A stretch of 64,000 nucleotides of DNA from JACCTU01 sp963848525 (lineage in GTDB: Bacteria > Actinomycetota > Thermoleophilia > Gaiellales > Gaiellaceae). Positions 52,968 through 62,767 of the stretch are shown piece after piece; the stretch's first letter is position 1; each line of letters begins with the position of its first letter. Location: NCBI GenBank assembly GCA_963848525.1, contig CAWKDZ010000001.1, forward strand, positions 372,001 to 436,000. The letters are read 5' to 3'. The translations under genes and the position numbers were made by a program. A model generated the notes under the pieces. It did not search any database, had not been told where the DNA came from, and saw only the letters and a list, made by a program, of their open reading frames with translations.

Positions 52968-53929
52968 CGCGCGACCACCAGGACGACGTTGCCGACCTTC
53001 TGCTGCGTGTCCACGTAGCGGTGTGCCTCGATCACATCCTCGAGCGGATAGGCCCGGTCGATGACGGCCCGGTACTCGCCGGCCTCGATCAGCCCTTTCA
53101 GGAAGAGGACGTCCTGCTTGCGCATGCGAGGCGGCTCGAACACCACCTTCTTGTCGCCGACTCGTTTGTGCAAGAGCCACAGGGCAAGGTTCCGGAATCC
53201 GTCCGTGGGCAGGTAGAGGCCGCCCGGCTTCAGCGAGCTCTTGCAGCGGCGGAACGAGTGCTTGCCGACGGCGTCGAAGATGACGTCGTAGGTCTCGCCG
53301 TTCTCGGTGAAGTCCTCCTGCAGGTAGTCGATCACGTCGTCGGCGCCGAGCGAGCGAACGAGCTCGACGTTCGGCGTGTTGCACACGGCGGTGACATGGG
53401 CGCCGAAGTGCTTCGCCAGCTGAACGCCTGCCGTCCCCATCGAGCCGGACGCGCCGTAGACGAGGAGCCGCTTGCCTTCGAGTGGAGTCGCGGGCCGCAG
53501 GCAGTTCAACGTCAGGAGCGCCCCGTCGCAGACCGCGCCGGCTTCCTCGAAGCTCATCCCGGCGGGCATGTGCGCGATCGGGAACCTCTCCGGGATGCAC
53601 ATGTGCTCCGCGTGCGCGCCCGTCCTGAGACCCAGGTACGGCAGGGCGCCGAACACCCGGTCGCCGACCTCGAACTCGGTCACCGCCGCGCCGACCGCCT
53701 CGACCTCGCCCGCGAGCTCGTGCCCGAGGATTCTCCGTTTAGGTCGCCGGAACCCCGACATGAACCGGCCGACGAACGGCTCCCCGGACCGAAGATGGGC
53801 GTCGGAGCGGGTCACGCCCGACGCGCGGATCCTCACGAGGACCTCGTCGGGCGCCGGGACCGGATCGGGGACGTCCTCGATCCGCAGCACGTCCGGTGGT
53901 CCGTAGCGGTCGTAGACGACGGCCCTCAT
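52964..53929 (-). CDS. Zinc-independent MDR-family NAD(P)-dependent oxidoreductase (quinone oxidoreductase-like)
   Basis: This 321-residue protein starts at ATG 53929 (MRAVVYDRYGPPDVLRIEDV), which overlaps the methyltransferase stop. The GroES-like domain holds VLVRIRASGVTRSDAHLRSG and ILGHELAGEVEAVG; the Rossmann part has LLVYGASGSMGTAGVQLAKH and VTAVCNTPNVELVRSLGADD, then YDVIFDAVGKHSFRRCKSSL and the C-terminal ENVxxAHRYVDTQQKVGNVV-type end. Structural-zinc cysteines are absent, as in quinone oxidoreductases. It probably reduces quinones or enones with NADPH. The adjacent methyltransferase and cyclase genes form a same-strand cluster. Confidence 0.87.
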   Translation of the reverse strand: MRAVVYDRYGPPDVLRIEDVPDPVPAPDEVLVRIRASGVTRSDAHLRSGEPFVGRFMSGFRRPKRRILGHELAGEVEAVGAAVTEFEVGDRVFGALPYLGLRTGAHAEHMCIPERFPIAHMPAGMSFEEAGAVCDGALLTLNCLRPATPLEGKRLLVYGASGSMGTAGVQLAKHFGAHVTAVCNTPNVELVRSLGADDVIDYLQEDFTENGETYDVIFDAVGKHSFRRCKSSLKPGGLYLPTDGFRNLALWLLHKRVGDKKVVFEPPRMRKQDVLFLKGLIEAGEYRAVIDRAYPLEDVIEAHRYVDTQQKVGNVVLVVAR

Positions 53930-54495
53930 CGGACCCCGACGATCACCGCGAGATCCTTGAACGTCCAGGTCGGTTCGGCCTCGAGCCCGGCTTCGCGCAT
54001 CCACTCGAGCTGATCGTCGACGCGGTCGGGGAGGTCCAGCTCCCAGTCGATCGGAATCTGCATGTCCTCTTCGCGCTCCGGCACGACCACGTCGCCGAGC
54101 ACGAACCTGCCTCCGGGTGCCATGACCTCGGCGACGCGGCGAAAGAGATCCCGCTTGCCGGCACCGTCGAGATGGTGGACGGCGAGGGCGGAGAAGACGA
54201 GCTCGAACGGTCCGGTCGGCAGCGGATCCTCGAGCCGGCTCAGCCGGAGGTCCGCGTCGGGGAACGTCTCCTTGGCGCGCGCGAGCATCGCCTCGCTCGA
54301 ATCGATGCCGGTCAACCGCAGCGACGGGTGGTGGTCGAGAATGCGACGAGTCGTCTCGCCCGTCCCGACGCCGAGCTCGAGCGCAGTCGTCGCCCGGACG
54401 TCAGCGGTGGCGGCAGCGACCTGGTCCTGGAACTCGGCATAGGCCGGGATCTCCTCGAGCATGCCGGGGAGATATGTGTCGGGGTCCCAGGTCAC
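53926..54495 (-). CDS. SAM-dependent methyltransferase
   Basis: A GTG at 54495, overlapping the upstream stop in GTGA, gives 189 residues (VTWDPDTYLPGMLEEIPAYA). Motif I is ATTALELGVGTGETTRRILD, motif II LTGIDSSEAMLARAKETF, then LEDPLPTGPFELVFSALAVH and motif III VAEVMAPGGRFVLGDVVVPE. The C-terminal part (DWELDLPDRVDDQLEWMREA, EPTWTFKDLAVIVGVR) fits the Methyltransf_25/trans-aconitate-like group. Substrate unknown. The longer frame (to 54576) overlaps the upstream cyclase gene and is less likely. Confidence 0.85.
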   Translation of the reverse strand: MTWDPDTYLPGMLEEIPAYAEFQDQVAAATADVRATTALELGVGTGETTRRILDHHPSLRLTGIDSSEAMLARAKETFPDADLRLSRLEDPLPTGPFELVFSALAVHHLDGAGKRDLFRRVAEVMAPGGRFVLGDVVVPEREEDMQIPIDWELDLPDRVDDQLEWMREAGLEAEPTWTFKDLAVIVGVR

Positions 54496-57400
54496 CAGCT
54501 CGGCGCGGGAGTAGAGGACTTCGCAAGCCGCGTCGTCTCCTCCGCTCGCCAGCCGAGGCCCATCCGCTCGAAGCACGCGACGGCCTCACGGACCAGAGTC
54601 GCGTCCCTGCGCGACACGCCGAGGGCCCGCAGCGCGAAGGCGCGCGTGTAGCCGTCAGCCTCGACGTAGAGCGCGGCTTCCTCCTCCAGCCGTTCGATGT
54701 CTCCGAGCGCGAGCAACGCATCCAGCCTGGCTGCAGGCCCGTCGATGCCGAACTTGTCGTCACCGGAGGGCAGCAGGTCGAGGATCCGGCCCATCTCGTC
54801 GCGATCTGCGCGCAGGAGCGCGAGCCTGAGCAGCGCCGGCTCGCGCTCGGCCGGAGGCATGACGACCGCGGTCGACCTCCCGATCGCCTCCAGGCGCCGC
54901 GCACCGCGCTCGTCCCCGAGCTGAGCGAGCCCAAGGGCGGAGACGAGCAGGTTGCGCCAGTTGAACTGGCACGGAAAATCGTCGTTCGCGGCGGTCACCT
55001 CCTCCGCCCGGGAGGCAAGGTCGCGGACGGCGTCCCAGCTGCCGAGAACGCTCTCGACGGCCAATCGACTGGCCAAGCCGTGGACGCGGTCATGGGGCCC
55101 GAGCGAAGCGGTGATCTCCTCGGTGAGCTCGGCCTGCCGGCGGGCACCGCCGAGGTCGCCCGCTCGCCCGTAGACGAAGACGGCGATGAAGTGCCCGTTG
55201 CCGGCGTTGTGGGCGCGACTCAGCCGCTCCGCCACGCGCAGAAGGCGTTCCGACCAGGCTCGCGCCTCTTCGTAGCGGCGGGCGTGCGTCGCAGCGTCGG
55301 CACGCGCTTCCACCGACATCGCGACGAGGGCGTGGTCGCCGACGGTCTCCCCGATCGCCCGCGCCTCGTCGGCAGCGTCCTCGTTTCCCAACGGCCGCGT
55401 CAGCGCCTGCGTCACTTTCGCATAGCCGTAGGCCCGGGAGCCGGGTTCGGACAGCTCGAGAGCCTTGGTCAGCCACGACTCCGCCGTCTCCAGCGAAGGT
55501 GGCTGCCTCCACAGGAACCGGCGAGCGAGGCCGTAGGCGGCGAGGCGCGCGTAGAGCCACGCCGTTGTCGGGACGTCCGGACCGAGCTCGAGAGCATTCT
55601 CGAGCGACTCGCGGACTCGCTCGGTGTCGAACCGGACGTTCTGGATGTGCGCGCGCTCGACATGGAGGTCGATCAGGAGGGGCGCGGCCTCCGCGAGCTC
55701 GAGAGCGAGGCTGTTGAGGGCGAGCGCATCGTCGATCTCGAAGCGGTCGGTCGCCAGCTCCGCCGCCCGCCGCAACCAGCGGATGGCCGACGCCCGCAAC
55801 GCCTCGTAGCGCTCGGGCTCGTCGCTCCAGGCAAGGTCGGCGTCTTCCGGCCGCGCTGCGTCCGCGTAGTGGTGTGCCAGCGTTGCCGCGTCCTCGTCTC
55901 GCCCACCGCCGCGACCCTCGAGCCAGTCCGCGAATCCGGCGTGCAGGCGGACGCGCTCGCGTCTCGAGAGCGAGCCCAGCGCCACCTCCCGGGTGAGCGC
56001 GTGCTTGATCACCAGCTCGCGGTCCCCTTCGAGGGACGAGCCCGGCCTGCGATGGACGAAGTCACGCTGCTCGAGGACGGCGAAGTCCGGCTCGTCGCCC
56101 ACCAGCTCACGGACCGCGCTCGGCCAGAACGTCCTGCCGATGACGGCGGCGGCCTGCAGCGCCGACCGCTCGGTCGCCGGAAGGGCGTCGATCCTCGCCG
56201 CGAGCACGGCCTGAACGGTGTCGGGAAGGTCAACCGCTCGCGGCAGACGCGCGACGTCCCAGCCGTCGTCCCCCAGCACGCCGTTCGCGATCAGCGTGGC
56301 GACGAGCTCCTCGAGAAAGAGGGGATTCCCCTCCGCCTGCGCGAGCGCCTCTCGTACGGTTGTGGGCGCCTCGCCCGCACCGATGTCGACGAGCCAGCGG
56401 TCGACCTCGTCGTCGCTCAGCGGCTCGAGCCAGATCCACTCGGCGGGCACGCGGCCGCGGCCCCAGGTCGGCGTGCGATCGAGGAGCTCCTGCCTGCCGG
56501 TCGCAAGCAGCAGGACGGGCCCAGCGACCTCGCCCAGCGTTCGCTCGAGCAGGTCGAGGAGGGGCGGCTCCGCCCAGTGGAGATCCTCGACGAGGAGCAC
56601 CAGCGGCTGCTCGGCGGCGAGCTCCGCCACGAGCTCGACCCAGGTGTCGTGAAGGAAGGCCCGCGCGTCCATCGGGTGCAGGTCGCCGGCGACGTCGATA
56701 CCGAGCGTCAGGGCGAGGATCTCCCGACTGCCCAGAAGTGCCAGTGCGCGCTCCGGGGAGTCGCCGTCGAGGATGCCGAACTGCTCCTTCAGGATCTCGG
56801 CGACGGGTGCGTAGGTGCGTGCATGGCCGTATGGCAAGCAGCGGCCTGTGCGGCGCAGGGCTGTGGGCTGCCTCCGCGCCAAGCGAGGCCCACAACTCGC
56901 GAACGATGCGCGTCTTCCCCACGCCGGGCGCCCCGACGATCGTCACGAGCTCGGGCCGGCGGGAAGTGCGAACTCGCTCGAACGCAGCGTGCAGGCGTCC
57001 GAGCTCCTCCTCGCGACCGACGAACGCCGGCGGACGGCCGGGAACGCCCCGGGGGCGCATGAGCGTGAGAGCGCGGACGAGCCTGCGGCAAGCCACGCCG
57101 CCGGCGATGCCCTTCGCCTCGACTTGCTGGAGCGGGCCGAACTCGAAGGCCCCGGCCGCCAGAGCCACCGTTCGCTCACCCACGAGGATGGCGCCGGAAT
57201 CTGCCGCTTGCTCGAGTCTCGCGGCAACATTGACCGCGATCCCCGTCGCGATCGAGCTCCCTTCGCGGGCGGAGCCGACGACGATCTCGCCGGTGTTGAT
57301 CCCGATGCGTAGGTCGAGCCCGAGGCCGAGCACCTCCCCTGTGCGGCGCTGCATCGCAAGTGCCGCGTGCAGCGCTCGCTCGACGTGGTCCTCCAGCGCC

Positions 57401-57639
57401 TCGGGCACGCCGAAGACGGCCATGACCGCGTCGCCTGCGAACTTCTCGACGGTGCCCCCAGCAAGGGAGATCTCGGTCGCCATCGCGTCGTAGAAGCGCG
57501 TGAGGAAGGCGCGCATCCGCTCGGGATCCTGCTCGGCGACGCGCTCCGTCGAGCCCGTGAGGTCGGCGAACACGACGGTGGCGAGCTTCCGCTCGCTGCG
57601 CTCGGACTCGCCGTGGTGCCTAGGCGACGTGCCGCTCAC
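54492..57639 (-). CDS. Class III cyclase-AAA ATPase-TPR protein (frameshift near 56850)
   Basis: From GTG 57639 the first frame gives a cyclase without zinc ribbon: D26 (VVFADLTGST), D70 (EKFAGDAVMAVFG), N137/R141 (AVNVAARL). The base-selecting Asp is replaced by Ile (ATGIAVN), so substrate choice may differ. Then FVGREEELGRLHAAFERV and Walker A VTIVGAPGVGKTRIV. Near 56850 the frame is lost and the other frame continues with CLPYGHARTYAPVAEILKEQ, Walker B LVLLVEDLHWAEPPLLDLLE and a long helical TPR-like half ending AEETTRLAKSSTPAPSW. Total about 1045 residues. Membership in the same family as 40982-44302 and 57775-60744 is clear. Single-base indel is the likely cause of the break. Confidence 0.82.
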
Positions 57640-57697
57640 CTGCCCAAGGATGGACCTGTGTGGTCGATCGGGCAAGACGCCCGCCCTACGGGAGCCT

Positions 57698-57770
57698 CTA
57701 CATCCCCGTCGCGTGGGAGCCCTTCCGCCCGAGGTACCACGCGAGGTAGCGGACGGACGCATCGAGCCGA
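57698..57770 (-). pseudogene. Internally deleted fabI remnant
   Basis: The minus-strand frame ends LDASVRYLAWYLGRKGSHATGM-stop: its first 13-16 residues match FabI (LDASVRYLAWDLGQKG) and its last four to six match the FabI C-terminus (YHAMGM). At DNA level 57720-57766 matches 63211-63257 at 43 of 47 positions, and 57698-57718 resembles the fabI 3' end. About 80 codons between are missing. It is a relic of a duplicated fabI left between two cyclase genes. Confidence 0.75.
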
Positions 57771-57774
57771 CCGA

Positions 57775-60744
57775 TCAGCCGGACATCCGATCGTTCGGCG
57801 CCGGTAAGACCTCCGCCCGGGCGAGCGAGTCGATCTGCTCGCGGAGACGGACGACGTAGGGCAGGCAGCGCTTTCGCTCCCAGACGGCGAGGGAGCGCTC
57901 GAGCGCCTCGCGAGCCTCCGCGATCCGGCCTGCGCGCTCGAGCACGGTGGCGAGGTCCTCGTAGGCCCAGCCCTGAAGCCACGGGTTGTCCGTCTCGGTC
58001 ACCGCGGCAGCGACGCCTGCACGGGCGAGAGTCTCGGCCCGTTCGAGCTCGCCGCGCGCGGCGAGGAGGAGCGCCTCGACGGCCGGGCTCAGCGCTCGCG
58101 CGACCGGACCGGCCGCGACGGCCTGAGCCTGCCGAAGCTCGGACTCCGCCTCGCCGAAGCGACCGAGGTGGCAGAGGTCGCGGGCGAGCGGCAGCCGCCA
58201 CGTTGCGGCCATACCGTCGCTGCCGGGCGGGAGCGCGTCGAGCAGATCCATGTGGTGCCGGCAGGCGCGCTGCCGGTCACCTTCGATCATCGCGATCGCC
58301 GCGAGGTACCCGTCGGCCATCACGCCGCCCGTCACCTCGCGCAGGTGATCCGACCGTGCCTCGGCGAGCGGCCACGCCTCGTCGAAACGACCGAGCATCG
58401 CGAGCAGCACCGCCCGTGCGAGGTCCCCGTCTCCGGGAGGCCGGCCGGGCTCGAGTTCGTCGAGTATCCGCAACCCCTCGTCCGCCGCGCGCGGGCTGAG
58501 GATCGTCGACCAGTCGAGCTCCTGCGTGACGGACGACGCGGAGTCGCCCACGAGGCGAAAGTAGCGGAGCGCTCGCTCGAAGGCGGCAACGCTCGCATCG
58601 TTCTGCATCCGCCAATGCGCGGCATAGGCGATGAGGGACCAAAGGAGCGCGAGCCGCCTGGGATCAGCCCGCTCCTCCTCGAAGGGAAGCGCTGCGCGGC
58701 AGAGCGCCTCCTGCTCGTCGCTCGAGCCGAGCTCGCCGCTGATCACGCGCAGGGTGAGGGCCATCGCACGCGCCAGCATCGCGCCGGAGCGGTCGCCCGC
58801 GGCCTCGGCACGTTCGGCGACGGTGTGCGCTGCCTGCACGGCCGCGCCACCGTCGACCTCGACGGTGGCCATGGCGGCCTCGAGCTCGAGCACGAGCTCG
58901 AGCCGATGCGGGCGCAGGAGCTCGACCGCCCGGGTCAGCAGTGCGAGCGCGGCCCGGCCGTCGAGGCGGTCTTTCGCGCGCCGGCCGGCGGCGGCGAGCC
59001 GCATGGCGGCGCGCTCGGCGAGAGCCGGATCGGGACGGCCGAGGTCGGCGAGGCAGCGGGCGGCTTGCTCGAGGTGATAACCGACGATCTCGTCGAGCTC
59101 GACGAGCGCCTGTCCGTGCTCGCCGAGCCAGTCGGCGAAGCGTTCGTGCAGGTCGGCGCGGATCGCCTTCGGGAGGGCGTCGTAGGCGGCGTCGCGGATC
59201 AGCAGGTGGCGGAAGCGGTAGCCGTCGTCGCCGGGGAGCTGCGCGCGGTCGGGGCGAATCAGCTCGTGGCGCACGAGCCCGGCGAGCCGGGTCATGACCT
59301 GCGTCTCCCCGGGGGCTAGCGCCTGCACGGCGCCGCGGTGGAAGAGCTCGCCCTCCACCGCGCCGCGCTCGAGCACCATGCGCTCTGGCTCGTCGAGCTG
59401 GTCCAGTCGCGCCGTCAGCAGTGCGTTCAGCGTGGGAGGCACTTCGACCTCCTCGTCCCCGGCTGCCATCGCGAGCATCTCCGAGATGAAGAGCGGGTTG
59501 CCGCCCGCTGCGCGGGCGATCCGCTCGCGCAGGGCCCCCGAGACGGCGTCGCCAATCAGCGCGCCAGCCTGCTCTGGGGGCAGCGGCTCCAGTCGCAGGG
59601 TTCCTCGCCAGCCGGGACGTCGCTCCAGCAGGTCCGGCCGGGCCATGCACAGGAGTAGAAGTGGCGCGCCGGACGAGAGCAGGGCGGTCGATTCGACCAG
59701 ATCGAGAAACGTCTGCTCGCCCCACTGGATGTCGTCGAAGACGACCACGAGCGGCGCCTGCTCCTCGAGCAGCTTCCGGCATGCCCACGCGATCTCGTCG
59801 CCGGTCGTCGCGACGTCCGACTCGCCGAGGAGCGAGCGCATCGCCGCGGCCGCGGCCGGATCCGACGGCAACGCCGCCAGCCGCTTCACCACTTCGACCA
59901 CCGGCCAGTAGGTGATCCCCTCCCCGTAGGGCAGGCAGCGGCCCCGCACGACGCGAGCCTCGACCGCAGCGAGCGCCTCCGCCACCAGCCGCGACTTGCC
60001 CACGCCGGCGTCGCCCACCACCGTCACCAGCTCGCAGCGCGCGTGCGCCTGCGCGCGCTCCCATGCCTCCGAGATCTGCGCGAGCTCCGGCTCGCGCCCG
60101 ACGAACCGCGTGACGTGGCTGCGCTCCGGGGCGTCCAGCACCGAGAGGAGCCGGTAGGCCGGCACCGGCTCCGACTTCCCCTTCAGCGCCAGCGGCTCCA
60201 CCGGCTCTACCACCACCGCGTCTTGCACGAGCGCGTGCGTCGCTTCGCCGATCAGCACCTCGCCCGGCGCCGCCGACTGCTCGAACCGCGCGGCCACGTT
60301 CACCGCATCTCCCGTCGCCAGCCGCTCCTCCGTCCCGGTCACCACTTCGCCGGTGTTCACGCCGATGCGGCCGCGAATGCCGAGACCCGGTAACGCGTCG
60401 CGCATCTCCACCGCCGCCCGGCAGGCTCGCAGCGCGTCGTCCTCGTGTGCGGCGGGGACTCCGAAGACCGCCATCACGGCGTCGCCGATGAACTTCTCCA
60501 CCGTGCCGCCGTGCGACTCGATGATCACCTTCATGCGCTCGAAGTAGCGCGCGAACAGCGCCCGCAGCGCCTCCGGATCCGTCTGCTCGCCGAGCTCCGT
60601 CGACCCGGTCAGGTCGCAGAACAGCACCGTCACCGTCTTGCGAACCTCGCGCGGAGCCGCGGTCGTCGTGAGCGCCGCGCCGCAGTCGTTGCAGAAGCGC
60701 GCGCCTACCCGGTTGTCCCGTCCGCAACTCGCGCAGATGTTCAC
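57775..60744 (-). CDS. Zinc ribbon-class III cyclase-AAA ATPase protein
   Basis: This intact 989-residue protein has a zinc ribbon (C4, C7, C18, C21), a class III cyclase with D44 (FCDLTGST), K84/D88 (EKFIGDAVMAVFG), D146, N149 and R153, all as in active enzymes, then LKGKSEPVPAYRLL, FVGREPELAQISEAWERA and Walker A VVGDAGVGKSRLV (about 243-255). Walker B is LVVVFDDIQWGEQTFLDL. The C-terminal part is helical with repeat character (LARAVLLAMLGRFDEAWPLA, VARALSPAVEALLLAARGEL). It should make a cyclic nucleotide in the cytoplasm under control of the STAND ATPase. The start is the ATG that begins the zinc ribbon. Confidence 0.9.
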   Translation of the reverse strand: MNICASCGRDNRVGARFCNDCGAALTTTAAPREVRKTVTVLFCDLTGSTELGEQTDPEALRALFARYFERMKVIIESHGGTVEKFIGDAVMAVFGVPAAHEDDALRACRAAVEMRDALPGLGIRGRIGVNTGEVVTGTEERLATGDAVNVAARFEQSAAPGEVLIGEATHALVQDAVVVEPVEPLALKGKSEPVPAYRLLSVLDAPERSHVTRFVGREPELAQISEAWERAQAHARCELVTVVGDAGVGKSRLVAEALAAVEARVVRGRCLPYGEGITYWPVVEVVKRLAALPSDPAAAAAMRSLLGESDVATTGDEIAWACRKLLEEQAPLVVVFDDIQWGEQTFLDLVESTALLSSGAPLLLLCMARPDLLERRPGWRGTLRLEPLPPEQAGALIGDAVSGALRERIARAAGGNPLFISEMLAMAAGDEEVEVPPTLNALLTARLDQLDEPERMVLERGAVEGELFHRGAVQALAPGETQVMTRLAGLVRHELIRPDRAQLPGDDGYRFRHLLIRDAAYDALPKAIRADLHERFADWLGEHGQALVELDEIVGYHLEQAARCLADLGRPDPALAERAAMRLAAAGRRAKDRLDGRAALALLTRAVELLRPHRLELVLELEAAMATVEVDGGAAVQAAHTVAERAEAAGDRSGAMLARAMALTLRVISGELGSSDEQEALCRAALPFEEERADPRRLALLWSLIAYAAHWRMQNDASVAAFERALRYFRLVGDSASSVTQELDWSTILSPRAADEGLRILDELEPGRPPGDGDLARAVLLAMLGRFDEAWPLAEARSDHLREVTGGVMADGYLAAIAMIEGDRQRACRHHMDLLDALPPGSDGMAATWRLPLARDLCHLGRFGEAESELRQAQAVAAGPVARALSPAVEALLLAARGELERAETLARAGVAAAVTETDNPWLQGWAYEDLATVLERAGRIAEAREALERSLAVWERKRCLPYVVRLREQIDSLARAEVLPAPNDRMSG

Positions 60745-60889
60745 AAGTTCAGGCTAAGACATCGCGACGCGATCCCAAAGCACGGGGCAAGTCGGGCCAG
60801 CAGGAAGAAGACGGCGAGCGGCATTGGCGGGCCACCAGCCTTGCGGGACGGGCCTAGACCTTCGCACGCTCGGGTTAGATCATCGGGGC

Positions 60890-60943
60890 ATGCTCAACCC
60901 TCCCCGCGGAACCGTGACGTTCCTCTTTAGCTGGTTCTCTTGA
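60890..60943 (+). pseudogene. Start of a broken class III cyclase gene
   Basis: ATG 60890 opens MLNPPRGTVTFLFSWFS-stop. Its first 14 codons match the N-terminus of single-chain cyclases (compare VALPAGTVTFVFSDVEGST at 19329). The homology stops exactly where the catalytic DxEGST should follow, and unrelated sequence begins (tggttctcttgagaaccc). It pairs with a C-terminal fragment near 62650-62971 on the same strand. Confidence 0.5.
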
Positions 60944-61249
60944 GAACCCATTTCGCAGCCGGGGGCAGCTAGCGAAGCGACAAAGCTGCGCGAGAGCCGA
61001 CGGTAACTGGCATGTTCCAAACCCGACCACCCCGGTCGGATCTCGGACCGACCGCGAGCGTCAGTGCGAGCGACCTGCGGATCGAGGAGCGGGAGCTGAA
61101 GGCGGGTCGGCTGAACTAGCGGCGAGTTCGCGCACCGACGCTCGTGCTTCCGCACGCAGGGCAAAGCTCATTCGGTATGGCGGGAAGCTTGGCCGAAACG
61201 TCAGGACGTCATGGTGTTCGGCTCGCCGCCCGGCCCCCAGACCGGGCGA
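60944..61249. other. Gene-poor stretch between broken cyclase start and RTX-peptidase
   Basis: I see no convincing gene here. A 35-codon frame (61012-61119, starting MFQTRPPRSDLG and ending EERELKAGRLN) could be the tail of a lost gene but has no support. The stretch begins with ctggttctcttgagaaccc, an imperfect inverted repeat (ggttctc/gagaacc) at the point where cyclase homology ends, so it may mark an insertion junction. Confidence 0.4.
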
Positions 61250-62398
61250 TCACAACCCGCGCCGATATGTCTCGAATGCGTCGTAGAAGGCGTCGACGCT
61301 GCGCCCGAACGTCGCGGCGAAAGCGTCCCGCCAGGGCGTACCGCGGCCGAGTGTCTCGAAGTACGTCAGAAGGTCGCCGCGGTTGCGACCGGTCACGAGG
61401 AAATCGACCGCCAACGCGTACATGTCGTACACGCCAGGCGGTCGGCCCCTAAGCACCTCGAGCGCGCGGAGCGGCGTCGCCGACAGATTCTTTGTCGTTC
61501 CTCGCCACCGCGCTCGCACATCCTCGATCCGCATCAGTCCGTTCTCGGCAATCGCCTGGTAGGCCGTCAATTCCGCAACGCCCTCGCTCAGCCAGCGCGG
61601 ACCCGCGCGCGGAACGTCGTCGGGCCCACTGTTGAGCGCGCCTTGCCCAGCCAGCTCGTACTGGAGTACGTGGACCACCTCGTGAACCGCGACTTTCGTC
61701 GCATCCGTCGGAGAATGAACCGCACCTTGAAACCACGGCGGGCCTATCCATATCCTGCGGTACTCCCCCTCGCCGGTCTGGCCACTCCCCCACAGGCGAC
61801 GCGCGTTCTCTGGCGAGTTTGGCTTCGTCTGAACGTATGTCGCGATCATCGCCTCGAGGTCCGTGTGGGCATACACGGTGAACTGGGGCAGTTCCCGTCC
61901 GAGCGCCGAACGGATGTAACGGGCCCCGAGATCGAGGCTATCGCGGAGCGCCGCTTGTTGCGCCGGATTGACCTCTGAGCCGAAGACGTAGGTTGCTGGA
62001 GCACCGGGCGCGGGTGGAGGAGGCGGTGGCGGCGTTGGGGGGGACGGAGGCGGTGGAAGCGGCACCGGCTTCGGACCGCGAACAACCTCGCAGTCCCTGG
62101 CGACCGTGTCTCGCACGTCTCTGGTCGCCGTGTCGCGACCCGGCCCGCACCGAAGCGTGTCCGCACCGATCCCGCCTACGAGACGGTCGTTGCCCGGTCC
62201 ACCGACGAGCAGGTCGTTGCCGCCAGCGCCGAAGAGCTTGTCGTTGCCACCCTTGCCGTCGATCTTGTCCGCGCGAGCGCCTCCCCGCAGGGTCTCGTTG
62301 CGCGCCGTCCCGTTTATCGTCGCCGCCCAGACGGAGCCGCCTGCTAGCGCGAGAACGGCGAGTGCAAGTGCCGCAGTCCGGAAGGTGCGTCTCAACAC
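61250..62398 (-). CDS. Secreted RTX-repeat gluzincin metallopeptidase (peptidase MA-like)
   Basis: This 382-residue protein begins with a signal peptide (MLRRTFRTAALALAVLALAG) and an RTX module (GGARADKIDGKGGNDKL, GAGGNDLLVGGPGNDRLVGG), then a cysteine pair and a proline-rich linker (about 112-132). The catalytic domain (about 135-382) has HEVVHVLQYELAG, an HExxH zinc site, with the third ligand Glu in RWLSEGVAELTAYQA, as in gluzincins of the peptidase-MA type. It ends FGRSVDAFYDAFETYRRGL. It is probably a calcium-stabilised extracellular protease. Its RTX segment is closely similar to that of the hydrolase at 15255-16346. It lies between two pieces of a broken cyclase gene. Confidence 0.83.
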   Translation of the reverse strand: MLRRTFRTAALALAVLALAGGSVWAATINGTARNETLRGGARADKIDGKGGNDKLFGAGGNDLLVGGPGNDRLVGGIGADTLRCGPGRDTATRDVRDTVARDCEVVRGPKPVPLPPPPSPPTPPPPPPPAPGAPATYVFGSEVNPAQQAALRDSLDLGARYIRSALGRELPQFTVYAHTDLEAMIATYVQTKPNSPENARRLWGSGQTGEGEYRRIWIGPPWFQGAVHSPTDATKVAVHEVVHVLQYELAGQGALNSGPDDVPRAGPRWLSEGVAELTAYQAIAENGLMRIEDVRARWRGTTKNLSATPLRALEVLRGRPPGVYDMYALAVDFLVTGRNRGDLLTYFETLGRGTPWRDAFAATFGRSVDAFYDAFETYRRGL

Positions 62399-62515
62399 AA
62401 TCCTCCGCGACCCTATGCCCCAAAGTCACGGGTCTCAAGTGTGGGCGATGAGTCTCGTGCATGGGAAATACGTTCTTGACTGCGGAAGCCACTGCTCACG
62501 TCCGTTTCCACCGAG

Positions 62516-62767
62516 CTATCGAGCGCCGAGCGCTGTGGATGGCCGAGGACGCTGCGCGAGCTCCCAAATCTGGCCCTCGAGGATGAGCCACCGCATCGCC
62601 GCTTTCTCGTACTTCGGCGATCCGCGTTCCGCGTGGAGATGGACGAGCTGCAATGCAAGAGCGATACCTCGTGGAGGGCACGCCTCGGTTGCGAGAGCCC
62701 GAGCGAAACGGCCTCGACGTCTCCGTCGAGCTTGCGGTGGCGTGGGGGAAGATCCACGACGCGGCAC
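62516..62767 (-). pseudogene. Remnant of small SPKYEKAAMRW-type protein
   Basis: The minus frame reads LALQLVHLHAERGSPKYEKA, then AMRWLILEGQIWELAQR. Proteins with ESPRFERAAVRWLxR-like cores are common in actinobacteria, but the rest of the usual protein is missing. It is antisense to the cyclase remnant, and both cannot be fully functional. Low certainty. Confidence 0.3.

Noticed and set aside
60880..61164. A 94-residue minus-strand frame between the cyclase and the peptidase.
   Set aside because: No hydrophobic, domain or codon signal, and it runs antisense over the cyclase start remnant. Treated as chance.
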